Assembly (NCBI GenBank): GCA_021399445.1 | Contig: JAJTUQ010000003.1 | Location: 2,232,001 to 2,296,000, forward strand | Length of the DNA: 64,000 nucleotides | From: Xylogone sp. PMI_703 | Lineage: Eukaryota > Ascomycota > Leotiomycetes | Direction: 5' to 3' | Shown here: positions 10,984-21,730 of the stretch, piece after piece | How positions within the stretch are numbered: position 1 is the first letter of the stretch | Layout of the letters: each line of letters opens with the position of its first letter | Translations under genes and position numbers: made by a program | The notes under the pieces: model-generated | Told to the model about the DNA's origin: nothing | Seen by the model: only the letters and a program-made list of their open reading frames with translations | Databases searched by the model: none

Positions 10984-12639
10984 TTAGCTTATTTTAGCTC
11001 CCGTTTCTTCATCATTATTGACAGGCTGAACACTCTCCAGATGAGATGTAACTCTTTTGTCGTCCAGATTACTCAAAAGGTCACGCCCTTTAGCTGTTGC
11101 CGCTTCTCCACCGATCTTCGCATCCTCACCTTCAAAACAAATAGCGGTTGTCTCCAGACTGTGTCCCTTCGTTTCAATATAAAAGAAATACACTACCACA
11201 CATTGGATGATCAACCAGATGATATAACAGAGATACCATTTCCAGGTAATGTTCGATAAGGCAACAGGGTTGACGTAATTAGAAAAGAAAAGTCCCGCCG
11301 CCACACTGAGAAGCAAGATAGTGAGATAACGCGATCGTAAGTAGAAGGGACTGATCTCTACGACATATCCAATCAATAGACCGGACCATGCAAAGTTGTA
11401 GAAAAGATTGAACACAAAAATCAATGCAATTACGGCTCGTCCAGCTGCAGGTGTGCCCTTGGTCTCATTCTGTTGGCTTGCGATCGTCCAGCCAGTCATT
11501 GCAAGGCACATGCCAAAGGTAGCGGATAGGAACAGTGGCCGACGACCAAAGTGGTCCACTGTAAACGCCATACTGGTTGCGATCAACATATTGAAGATTG
11601 TTATGCAGCCGTTGATAATCAACTGGGTATTTGAGTCTGTGATGCCTATCTGGTCCAGTACCAAGAAGATATAGTATGATACGAGACTCGAACCGGCTGT
11701 CTGGGAGAATATACCAGCGGTAACCACTATGAGTAGTCTGTGACGATTTCCTTTGGTCGCCCACAGCTCAGAAATACCATGACTCGCAAATTGTCTTTCT
11801 AGTTCCATTGTCTCAAAGACTTCTTGGTATTCACTCTCCACAAAGTCTTGACCTGAAGCAGGGCCGTGATATTTCTGGAATATCTTCTTGGCTACTTCAT
11901 GGCGACCTTTGACAATATGATACCTGGGGCTCTCAGGTACTAACCATATGAAAAATAACTGGATAACTGAAGGGAAAGCCTGCAAAATGCTAGGTGCCTT
12001 CCACGACCATTCACTATGCATTTTCAAGGTGCCATAGGTTGTCCAACTCGCGATGATAGAACCAAGATACCACAAGGTATTGTATATTGTTGTTAACCTT
12101 GCGCGGTATTGAGGATGGGATAGCTCAGCAATGAGCATGGGTGAGCAGCTTTGGGTGTAGACGATTCCTAGCCCAATGATGAAACGAGCTGCAATGAACA
12201 TCCCAATGTTTATTGCAACGGTTTGTAGCACAACTCCAAGGAAAATGAGAGAACTTCCGACAAGTATTGTCCATTTGCGGCCAATATGGTCAGCAAGATA
12301 GGGCACCAAGGGCAGCCCAACCACCTGGCCGACTGAGAATATTGCATTCAACAGACCTAACGTGGAAGCGGAAGGGTGATTGAAAGTATTTTGCCAGTAG
12401 CTGAGGGTTTGTAGACCGTTCACTAGGCGCGCATATCAGTACGAGTCGTAACGGAAAGTGTGCGTTTACATACTCATGGAACCATCGTATCCGTTGGTCG
12501 CAGAAGAAAGAAGCAGGATGCCACAGAGTAAATGAAGATGAATTAAGGCTCTATCCTTGTACCATGTTACTTTTGGATACTCCTGGCCCCCGACTACGAT
12601 AGTGCCTGTACTAGGCGGCATTGAAAAGAGTCTACCCAT
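10984..12639 (-). CDS. MFS sugar porter (hexose/lactose permease-like)
   Basis: Plasma-membrane sugar:H+ symporter-type protein. Exon 1 (12639-12474) and exon 2 (12422-10984) join across a 51-nt intron to give 534 residues with the restored motif NGYDGSMMNGLQTL in helix 1. Other sugar-porter signatures are visible: DHIGRKW in loop 2-3, VPESPRY after helix 6, DHFGRRPLF in loop 8-9 and ETKGHSLE after helix 12. The true ATG is at 12639 (MGRLFSMPP); the frame extends upstream only to a TTG. The gene is divergent from the phytanoyl-CoA-dioxygenase-like gene at 13536, which hints at co-regulation. The substrate cannot be deduced; lactose/cellobiose, hexose and quinate carriers share these motifs. 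Confidence 0.9.
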
Positions 12640-13535
12640 GCCTTGAGGTAGATCTAAATCTATGGTAGAGAGTGTCAAGGTATGATGGGATCTCAATACT
12701 TCGTTATTAAGCCCAAGTAAGCATTCAGGGGAAATCCGGCGCTCAACTAGACATTACAGCACCATGAGAGGGGTATATGCAGGATATTTATACTATTATA
12801 ATAGATGGTAATGCTGGTTTTGAGACTAATAACTGCTAGCTTTCACCTCATACAGCACCTTGAAGCATGGTCTATAATAATTACGCGGTATACTCAAAAC
12901 GTAATAAGGTTTGCTCATCAATCATGAACGATCCTCGAATGATTTACCGAGAGAAAGGAAGAAAACTGGCTGATGGTCATCTACTGTGAGAGAGCCATGA
13001 CGGTCAATTACCTTGGATTGCGGCCTGGGAGCTCCTTGGTAAGTTGCCAGGCGTGTTCCTTCGGAGTAATTCTCGCTTTGGTTGGGTTCTCTGTCCTCAC
13101 TCCGGCGATGTTACGGTCGAGACTTAGAGGGGTTTGACAGAAAATCATTGCCAGACTTGTGATATGTAATGCCACGGAAATGCATCTGCAGGGAATGATC
13201 AGAGCAGCGACTCGGCCAAGCGCAAGCATTCTCGAGACATTCTCGGCATTTAAACATTTTACCCCATGGGGATGAATTTAGCCTAATATCAAGAGTGGGC
13301 TAACAACAAACAGTTAGATTCTAGCTACTGCCGCACAACAGGGCAGAGCCGCCAATTTCATTGTCTAAACCAATATAATGACTAACTCATGCCGTCTTTT
13401 CCGGGATGTTTCAAGTTAGGCATTCTGTCGCCGATCGAGATAGCTAGGAAGCACTGATATCTTGAGGCTTGATAAAGCTTTCCCGCCCAGACTTGGTTCT
13501 GGTAATTGCTAAGGCGCGTCCAACTTGATAGAACT
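12640..13535. promoter_or_regulatory. Divergent promoter region, sugar porter / PhyH gene
   Basis: About 900 nt between two divergent start codons, so it carries both promoters. It is AT-rich close to the transporter (12780-12900). I did not find a convincing palindromic CGG pair. Short ORFs here start with non-ATG codons or have no domain. Confidence 0.45.
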
Positions 13536-14624
13536 ATGTCACCATCGGCAGTGAGCGAAACACCTCCTACAACTTCAGTGTATATCAACGGAGCTCTGAT
13601 TCCCAGCATCGACAAGCGTGGAGGAGACGGTGGCAACCCTGTGATTATTCGGTTGACTGATAGGGAACTTCACTCCGGGCAGACGAGACCGGAGACTATC
13701 CAAGAATGCCTCAAATACTTCCATAGAGATGGCTTTGTAGTTCTGGAAAATGCTATCAATGATGACCTAGTAGATCGCCTGTATAATCGAATGGTACAGG
13801 ACAACAAGGAGTTCCTCACAAGGAAACATATGCACTGGAATCAAGGTGCCTCGACCGGCAACGTTAGCCAAATACCACCACTGACACCAGAATGGCTTTC
13901 TCGTGATTTTTATGCCAACCCTCATATGATTAAGGTGGTCGAGAACTTGCTCGGCCCGGAGCCCGAGCTTCGATTCATCAACAGTAATGTTGCTTGTCCT
14001 GGGGGCACTACTCGACAGGCAGTTCATAGTGACGTTAACCATGCTTTCCCAGAAATACCATTCGGCCTCGTCATGAACATCTATCTCCAAGACTCAGATG
14101 CCGAGAATGGTGTGACTGAGGTGTGGTGTGGGACTCACAATGCTTATCCCCAGAGCGAGCAGCAAGTATCTCCCGAACGCGGATGGATTAAAAAGGAATA
14201 TTTACAAAATCGAGCAAAAGTCAAGCCGCCGGTCCAACCAAAGGTCAGGAAAGGAAGCATTTGCTTCCGCGACTTACGTCTCTGGCATGCGGGCATGCCG
14301 AACAAGAGTGACCGGCATCGAATTATGCTAGCTATCGACTACTTTGCGCAATGGTACCAATGTCCGATGACAACAAAGTTACCATTGTCAGGAAAAGAGA
14401 AGATCGAGCGGGAATGGGAACGTATATCGACAGCGGGGATTGAATGGGTTGAAGGAGATCTAAACAGCTTAGACGTACCATTTTTCCTGAATATGACCCA
14501 AGATCCAGCACTGTATCTCTTGCAGACCGAGAAAGGGTTTGAAGATCCAGTAGGTCGACAGAGCGGAAAGCTCAGCTTCGACACTTCAGCAGTCACGGAG
14601 CAAAACTACTGGACTCCGGAATAG
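13536..14624 (+). CDS. Phytanoyl-CoA dioxygenase (PhyH)-like 2OG-Fe(II) oxygenase
   Basis: Predicted cytosolic 2-oxoglutarate- and Fe(II)-dependent dioxygenase of 362 residues, intronless. The iron triad is visible: HSD in the block QAVHSDVNHAF (about residue 168-178) and the distal His in LRLWHAGMPNKSD (about residue 258). The downstream RHRIMLAIDY supplies the Arg expected to hold 2-oxoglutarate. The N-terminal part has FHRDGFVVLENAI, a typical PhyH start. The family hydroxylates fatty acyl-CoAs, and also many fungal secondary metabolites and amino-acid or sugar-derived compounds; the substrate is unknown. The ATG at 13536 is chosen because the frame upstream starts with TTG. Neighbours are a divergent sugar porter and a convergent Zn2Cys6 regulator, possibly one small catabolic or tailoring unit. 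Confidence 0.88.
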   Translation: MSPSAVSETPPTTSVYINGALIPSIDKRGGDGGNPVIIRLTDRELHSGQTRPETIQECLKYFHRDGFVVLENAINDDLVDRLYNRMVQDNKEFLTRKHMHWNQGASTGNVSQIPPLTPEWLSRDFYANPHMIKVVENLLGPEPELRFINSNVACPGGTTRQAVHSDVNHAFPEIPFGLVMNIYLQDSDAENGVTEVWCGTHNAYPQSEQQVSPERGWIKKEYLQNRAKVKPPVQPKVRKGSICFRDLRLWHAGMPNKSDRHRIMLAIDYFAQWYQCPMTTKLPLSGKEKIEREWERISTAGIEWVEGDLNSLDVPFFLNMTQDPALYLLQTEKGFEDPVGRQSGKLSFDTSAVTEQNYWTPE

Positions 14625-14862
14625 GATGCTGGCACTAGGGGTATCCCTAACTCATTTTATAAGAAGATCCTACTAGATATAAACCATAGACATGGGTGAC
14701 CCTTCTACTATTCCCACTCCATAAATCTCTATAAAGGATGCAAGAAAGTGCCGTAGTCATGTCAACTCTCCTATCTTATTATATATAAGTGTAGCCGTAT
14801 TTATAAATCGGATATCTCAACAAATTAAGGTTATTCAACGTGCAGTAGTTATGCCGAATAGC

Positions 14863-16737
14863 TTAGGTAAGTGCCAGCTTCCAACCCTTAAGCTTAAAGA
14901 CTTGATGCCACATAAATGCTCGTTCCGTTTCGTTTAAGAAAGAGCTTTCCCGTTGAAGATCTCTTGCCTTCCAGACACTCTCAACCGCTTCTTGGACTGT
15001 AGGTATATTACTGACCGGCCAAATATGCTGGAGAGTACTAAATAAAAGAAGGACCGTTTCGCGTTCCTTGTCTCGAGTTGAGAAATAGCCTGCAATATAT
15101 AAAGGCCACACAGGGAATAACTTTCTCTTTTGTCCTGGGAATATTATCGTATGGAGAAGATCTAGAAGTACATTCAGGTAGTTTTTAATGTAACTCTGCT
15201 CGAGGTTTGCATTTAAACCAGTGTATCTGAGATATATCAATGCTGCAACTCGGAATGTCTCAGCACAGCTGATTAAATAAGGAGTTGCATGAGTTCCCCA
15301 CTGGTTGAGCTCCTCGAGCCTCTTCTGAAATGCGTATGCATCATGAAGAGCCTGGTATTCATAAGAAACTGTCGAGTTTCCTGATCTCCGGTGTAGTTGT
15401 CTTTCGTGTGCTAATCGCGTGATAGAGCTGATGATATCAACGACTTCTAAACTACAACCATAATGTGTGTCAATTATGCAGTTGTCTGATGCCAGATCCT
15501 GAGGAAAGCCGTTGTTGACCAACCATGATATGGACTTGCTGTTTATATCGTTTCCGCTAATTTCTTGCTGCCGGGTGGTTGAATTTACAATTGGATTATC
15601 CTCAACCGTCGTCCGAAATAGTGTATAACGTTGTCTTAAATAATTATAAGAAAATTGGAAGGTTTCAGAGTCTATTGCTGGTCCCCATCGCTCTAGGATT
15701 GCCAGTGCCCCAGATATATGGTCCGCCCACTCTGCCCTACTTCCGGTTGAGATCTCTAGACAGCAGAGAATGACACAGGTTAGTATCATTTCAGAAGCAT
15801 TGGATTCAGATAACAAATTGTTGTGGAGTTGTTGTAGAGATTGTATCTTGTGCGTTAACGCCAGCTGTTGATATTGGGAAGCGGTTGAGGTACCATTTGA
15901 CCACTGTCGGTCGTTTGCACTCATTGCAAGGACCGCATGAAGGAGAGGACCTTCGAAGATGCAGAGTGGCAGAATGAGAGTGCGGAAACGATTATGGACC
16001 ACATCCTCGTATACACGAAAGCGACAAATAACTTCATAATCTGGACAGTGTCAGTCCATTAACCTACATAGATGCAATGAAGTAGCTGGAAATCTCACAA
16101 TATTCGAGAAGTTGGCAATCGTCCTCTGACAGTCGAACTAAAGTTCCCGGATTTCTAGCGATGTTCACATCTCTCGGTTTTTCAGCAAACGGAGATGCAT
16201 CCTGTGCTTTCAGCTGATGGTTTCGCCCGACAGAAATCAATCTAGTTTCTAAGTCTAGAGGATATATACCACTAATATCTTTAGATGTTGTTTCGAAACC
16301 TTCGTATTCAGGGCATAGCTTTGGGATTTCGTTGGAAACACAGTTCACAAACTGTATAATAGGTTTCGGAGACAGAGGAAGATAATGTCCAGAACCTTAC
16401 GACAAATAGCATTAGCACTGCCCATAGCTCATGGAAAGAAATGCTACTGACCAATCAGAATTTTATAAGCGGGCGTATTGTTATGTACATTAGCAGGATA
16501 TGCGCATCTGCTCTTCCTGTGCTCGCAGTTTTGGCAGATCGGCTTTTCCTCTACGCATATGTAAGCATACTCTTTCGAGCGGTGCATTATTGATGCCATT
16601 GGAAGGGATTCATAGCAACATTGTACCCACCTCCACATCGTTTCTTTCGATCTGGGTATCTTAGTCACTAATTACGATCATAGTGGATGGCAAAGCTTAC
16701 TTCGACATGGCTGACAGCCATTTCGGCTGCGAGACAT
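14863..16737 (-). CDS. Zn2Cys6 transcription factor with fungal-specific domain (Fungal_trans_2-like)
   Basis: Nuclear regulator of 543 residues rebuilt from five exons: 16737-16701, 16651-16631, 16550-16452, 16395-16099 and 16040-14863. The zinc cluster appears only after splicing: cysteines C8 and C11 are in exon 1, the third is in a 21-nt second exon (RKKRCG), and the last three are in exon 3 (ICQNCEHRKSRCAYP). This gives the ideal spacing C-x2-C-x6-C-x6-C-x2-C-x6-C. Exon 5 opens with YYYEVICRFRVYEDVV and LLHAVLAMSAND, typical of the Fungal_trans_2 middle homology region. Frame adds up exactly (544 codons with stop). The intron 3 donor is GTCAGT, weaker than the others. It converges on the PhyH gene and is the obvious local regulator candidate for that gene and the sugar porter. 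Confidence 0.87.
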
Positions 16738-18820
16738 GTTGATTGTACGAGTAGAAGCTCGAAAAGCGTACTGTTATTATGCGGCCCGAAAGGTATAGTT
16801 CTGAATAGACATAAGTCTTTGCCTCAGTCCAAGTAAATTGAATTTCATTCTAGTATAAAGATGCAACTAAGGGTACAGTAAGGTGGTGGTAATTTACAAT
16901 CCCAATTACCGTGGGTGACTAATTTTGCGTGAATTTTTGACGTCGGCTTCTGCCCATTACCGTAAAAGTACGTGCGGCAACGCTAACCACAGCTGCTAAC
17001 TTGGCCATACCAATTCAAGTAAGTGCGAATAGGCCGAGTCCTAATCTCCCATATCATCAGAAGCAGTCATCCTGCAGTTGACTGAGCTGTTTATTGGAAT
17101 TTCTTACTCTCCAAGCAACGTCATTCTCAGCCCCGCCAGTGCCATAATCACCTCTACTTCCATTTTCCCACTCTTATCCTCTAATAACTCTCGGCTAGTC
17201 TTCCAAAATCGGAAACGTTTTAATTCCATGCCCAGAGTCTCCAGAAGCACAAGCAGCGTCCAGCAAGTATCCATATAACTAATGAGGAAGCTGAGGCCAT
17301 TACTTCTACTATCCTCAAACTAACGCAGTCTTGTATCAATAAGAGGTCTCCCCGTAATTACTGGTGGTATCCCTTGTAGAAGTTTGTGGATCTTCCTCTT
17401 ATCTTCGGTATGAAAGAATAACCTGAGAATCATTGTGGGGAAGAGAACTATGGTTTAAACTGATGTAACTAGCGAATCCAGGGCTCATAGGGACATAGTT
17501 ATAGCAGATTTGTCACTAGATTTAGACCCATGAAGAATCCAAGGCCTCGCGTGTATTTCACCGGGACGCCTCGAAGAGCTGATGCCTCGTCAGGTATTAG
17601 TTGGATGTGGGCCAAGCTTGTATAGCATTTGTAGTGTGAAGTGGCCGGTGCGAGCTGCCATGCCCCCGTCTTGGTACTGCTATATCAGGTTTCTAACCTG
17701 TTCCGTGGAAGGCATGGTTGTGACAATATCTCTGGGTTCTGGAGTATCTGAGATCAATTCCTTCTAGACCTATAGAGTTATTTTCGCTTTACGTGGTGCT
17801 AGCTCTCAGAACAAAGGAGAATTTCAGCAGAATTGGCTGCTTAGACCTCCTTATATCTGTGTTCCGACACTAGGGAACATGCCGTAAAGTCAGAACATGT
17901 TGTGTACAGAATCCTCAGTGGCGCCCTCTACTCTTTCACAGCTTCTTTGGTAGCTAATGGTTATGGTATTGTGGCTTCTAATTTTGCAAATAAACTTACA
18001 ATGGCCAATCTGGTGCTGTATGGGTGATGATCCTGTGCACGTACAATCTGACTGATATCATACTCCGTTGAGACATGAGATAGAATATCTCCATTCTTCT
18101 CGGGCACTGTTGTATCTGTGTAGTCTGATCGTGTTGGCATGAGTGCTTTAGATGAACCAGAAGTTACATTGCCGGTCATCACATAGAGGAAAGTGCGATG
18201 GATTTATAGTAAATGCCTGCTGCTGCGGGTTTGCCTCAACAAAGTATCCACAACATGATGAACATTGAGGCTTCTACCACAAAAGCATAGTACAATCCGA
18301 GAAAAGCTAGCGTATCCGTCCTTGCAGATTTTGATGATAGTAATTTAGATAGTAATCAACTGGAGATAAGAAAATGGTAATGAGAAAGTTTTAAATTTTA
18401 ATGCTGTTGTGGCATAAGCGCTCCTACATAACAAAGTTATGAGCTAGTGTAAGCGCATATGCATGCGGCAGAAAGTCCACTATAACATGGCAGGACGACT
18501 AATCAAATCATATGTAATTACAGAAGTACAAACTATCGATTACGTTCTAAGGACATGGGTGGCGCTGACGGCTCCTGTAAGGATGGCATATTTCTGGCAG
18601 AAGGTACTGCAAGCATACGAAAGGTGTTAGCGTAGCCGCGAGTTCTGGTTCTCGGCTTACAAAACCCTGTTGTGAGTATTTCTGCCCAAATAATATCCTC
18701 TACCCTCACAGTTTCAGGCGTAGTAACACATAATAAACCCCACATTATCGTATGGATTGGGAAATATTAGAGACCAGATTTTCCGCATCCCCTGTTATCA
18801 AGGCTTCTTAATATATAGAT
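16738..18820. other. Gene-poor region with possible decayed coding remnants
   Basis: About 2.1 kb without an intact gene. On the minus strand several short frames look protein-like but are interrupted: 17278-17078 (contains RFRFWKTSRELLEDK), stretches around 17760-17520, and an ATG-initiated frame at 18179. Stops and frame changes prevent joining them. I do not recognise the family, so this may be a pseudogene or chance. Confidence 0.35.
17961..18179 (-). pseudogene. Possible N-terminal gene fragment
   Basis: ORF of about 72 codons from the ATG at 18179. It is polar and Ser/Thr-rich, and ends in HHPYSTRLAIV followed by a plausible donor GTAAGTTTA. A polar N-terminus running into a hydrophobic segment resembles the start of a multi-pass transporter. 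No downstream exon keeps an open frame, so a truncated or decayed gene is the likeliest reading. It could also be a chance ORF. Confidence 0.25.
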
Positions 18821-20424
18821 ATGAGTGCATCAATGTTACAACGGAAGAGAAATGTCAGCAGGCCTGGAGATGAACCAGCTGGCGCTTCTAGCACTTCTGT
18901 GTCTCATGGGCTGAGCCCTGATAATGTCTCTAATCCAACTCAATCCTTAGTTGCTCGTCAGAATCCTAGCCAACAAAAGCGAGATCTCTCGAGACTAGTT
19001 GTATGCCTTTCCGGAGTGATCGCTCTCGTTCTTGGGTTCCTCCAATATGGATTTTCTGTTGTCTCCTTGGAACCAAAAACCGATTTGCAAGATTATGGAA
19101 AACGCACAGCAAAGTTACTATCGACAACCCCTTTGATCGACGGGCATAATGATCTTCCTTATCTAATACGTGTAGAATTGAAAAATGCCATCTATAATGA
19201 TCGCTTTACCTTTGAAAAGGGACTGCTTAGCCATACGGATCTGCAAAAAATGCGTCAAGGTCGCATGGGAGGTCAATTTTGGAGCGTATATATGCATTGT
19301 TCTCAAGCTGAGCATATTAAGATAGATGACCCTACTGTATGCTATACCATATTCCTTACATTTAATGCTACTACTTATATTAGAATTCAACCTAATGTCC
19401 TGTAGTGGTACGTCAGAGATGCTCTAGAACAAATCGATATTGCGAAACGGTTTATCGAAAAATATCCCACCGCATTCCAGTTTTGCGACAACCCTCTATG
19501 CGTCCGCAAGGCATTCAAGGCAGGTAAAATATCTGGCATGCTTGGAGTTGAAGTGAGTCTACCGTCTTTATGATCCATATACATTGACTGTGAGGCTGAA
19601 CTATATTTCAAAGGGTGGTCACCTCGTAGGTAATTCTCTTGCTGCGATCCGACAGATGCATAGTCTTGGCGTTCGATACCTAACGACAACCCATAACTGC
19701 GACAATGCTTTTGGCACATCGTGGATATCAGTCAAGGATGGTGGAGAGGATGCAGGTTTATCATCATTCGGCAAAGAATACGTCAAGGAGATGAATAGAC
19801 TTGGGATGATGATTGACCTGTCGCATGTATCACAGAAGACTATGAGAGATGGGCTGTTACTCTCAAAGGCGCCAGTTATATTTTCTCACTCTTCAGCATA
19901 TACTGTTTCGAACCATCTTAGGAACGTGCCGGATGACGTTCTACATAGTTTAAAACAAAACGGTGGCATAGTGATGGTAAACTTCGTGAACTATTTTATT
20001 AGGAAAGAGGAGCCTGAGAAAGCGACAATACACGACGTTGTTGATCACATTATGCATATTGTGAGTATTACCGGATGGGATCACATAGGGCTGGGGTCAG
20101 ATTTCGATGGCACTTCCCATATGCCTATCGGACTGGAGGTGAGCCAACGAAATGATGAGATATGCTAGACAAGTTAACACTAGGTTGATCTAGGACGTGT
20201 CGAAATATCCACATCTCATTGCTCTGATAATGCAGCGTGGGGCAACGGATGAGCAGATCCGTTCTCTAGTTGGTGAAAATATACTCCGTGTGTGGAGTGA
20301 AGTGGAGAATGTTGGAAAGAAAATTCGATTTTCTGGGGAACTGCCCAACGAAGAGACCTGGGAAGGACGAGAATGGTCGGCGTTTGGTGATTTACCTCGC
20401 ATGTTTCGGGACAGCCGAGGCTAA
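18821..20424 (+). CDS. Membrane dipeptidase, peptidase family M19 (renal dipeptidase-like)
   Basis: Zinc dipeptidase of 472 residues from four exons (18821-19336, 19406-19552, 19614-20138, 20194-20424). Active-site elements seen: DGHNDLP (zinc His109 and Asp111), GVEGGH at the exon 2/3 join (bridging Glu), IDLSHVS and IFSHSSAY (further zinc His), and LGSDFDG near the end of exon 3. A hydrophobic segment at residues about 59-81, after a polar 58-residue head, predicts a type II membrane anchor rather than a cleaved signal. The substrate in the family is dipeptides, and in some fungal clusters Cys-Gly-type conjugates (as for GliJ). Downstream on the same strand are a P450 and a sugar porter. 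All three introns are canonical and the frame closes. Confidence 0.92.
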
Positions 20425-21730
20425 AGGATACCCGCCAAAACATGGGGCTTGTCAGGACAGAGTACAGCTGATATTGGGAAGTAGGGAACTAGAAGATGGG
20501 TATACTAGTTTGTCGCAGCCTAGGGGAAACTTTTTACTCCAGGAGCTCCTTGGATTGCTGGTGGATTACGGGTCAATGATTGCTGGTTATACTAAAGAGA
20601 TGAAAGCCATCCTTTCATATTCCCTGCGACCGAGAGTCGACAGGCAGGGAGGATTAAAGAAAAAACTACGAACAGCAATATTCAAAATATTTCCTACGAT
20701 TTAGGAAATGCAATGAATCAGGACGGCTATTGATGGTATTTTAACAATATCCCGTGTTTGGGAATAGTAATATGGGTTTACCCATGTAATGCTTATGAAC
20801 TTGAGCCGGTATAATATACTTCATGTACTCCCAGTGTTTTCAAATTTGTCTGAGGTAGTATATGTTGATACGCCAAAAATTGTAGATAGCGACTGTAGTA
20901 AGTGAAGAAATTAGACGTGAATTGAAATTCAGTTGCGTATTAACCACGGCTTCATCAGAAGCAATAAGGGACACGAAATTCATAGCAAGATGAACCGAAG
21001 AGCGGCTAAAAGTGATGTACCGGTACTTCTACCGTAGTCAAGTGTGTCTTGGCTAGACGTATTGTAGGGTCGCAGCGAAGTCGGCAATGCATGTATGCTA
21101 CCTCAAGTGTGGTAACTGATCTTGCGTCCCAGAGTAATTGGCATTGTGGTACTTCTAGACTCGCCAAATCTTGGTGGTGATTTATGTACCACATTGTATC
21201 TACCAGCGTCCCGACTGAGTGGTAGAGCCGAGTTAGCTCCGCCTTTGTTATGTACCAGTACAGCACGGCTCTGAAGTGCCGTCGGTTATAGCGTCCAGTT
21301 TGTTGCCCATCTACCAACTCGTACTGTAGAAGAATGCTTGTACTTGGCTATCCGCATGATTTACAGAACCTGTAGGCTTAGCTACGCCTGGTGCCAACCC
21401 CTTGCCGTTCTGGCACTCAGGCAGCTGGCACGACGAGGCCGAAGAGACAACTAGTACCAAGATATCCCTGATTTATTATAGCCGTTGAGACGAGGTTCTC
21501 TACATGACTAACCGGCAGTCCCGTCAACTAAGCACCAGCTCAAGTTAAACCCCTCTCCGGGGCCATGAGATGCCATTGTTAAGTTGTGGTGCCCGAGTCT
21601 GTCCTAAGAGTTCAACTTTCAGACTGAAATACGACGCAGTATCCCGTTCCATGTCTGTCTAAAGAATCTACAAGCAACAGGCCTCCCGTTTTCAAGGTAG
21701 CTCGGCAGTGTTATACTACTAAGTAATAAA
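20425..21730. other. Intergenic
   Basis: About 1.3 kb. The segment 20990-21330 has several short similar words (GTACC/GGTACTTCTA) but no unit I can define as a repeat. A minus-strand ORF at 21006-21317 has no recognisable domain. It presumably includes the P450 promoter. Confidence 0.4.

Noticed and set aside
21006..21317. Minus-strand ORF of about 100 codons upstream of the P450 gene
   Set aside because: No domain and an odd composition; it lies in the presumed promoter region.
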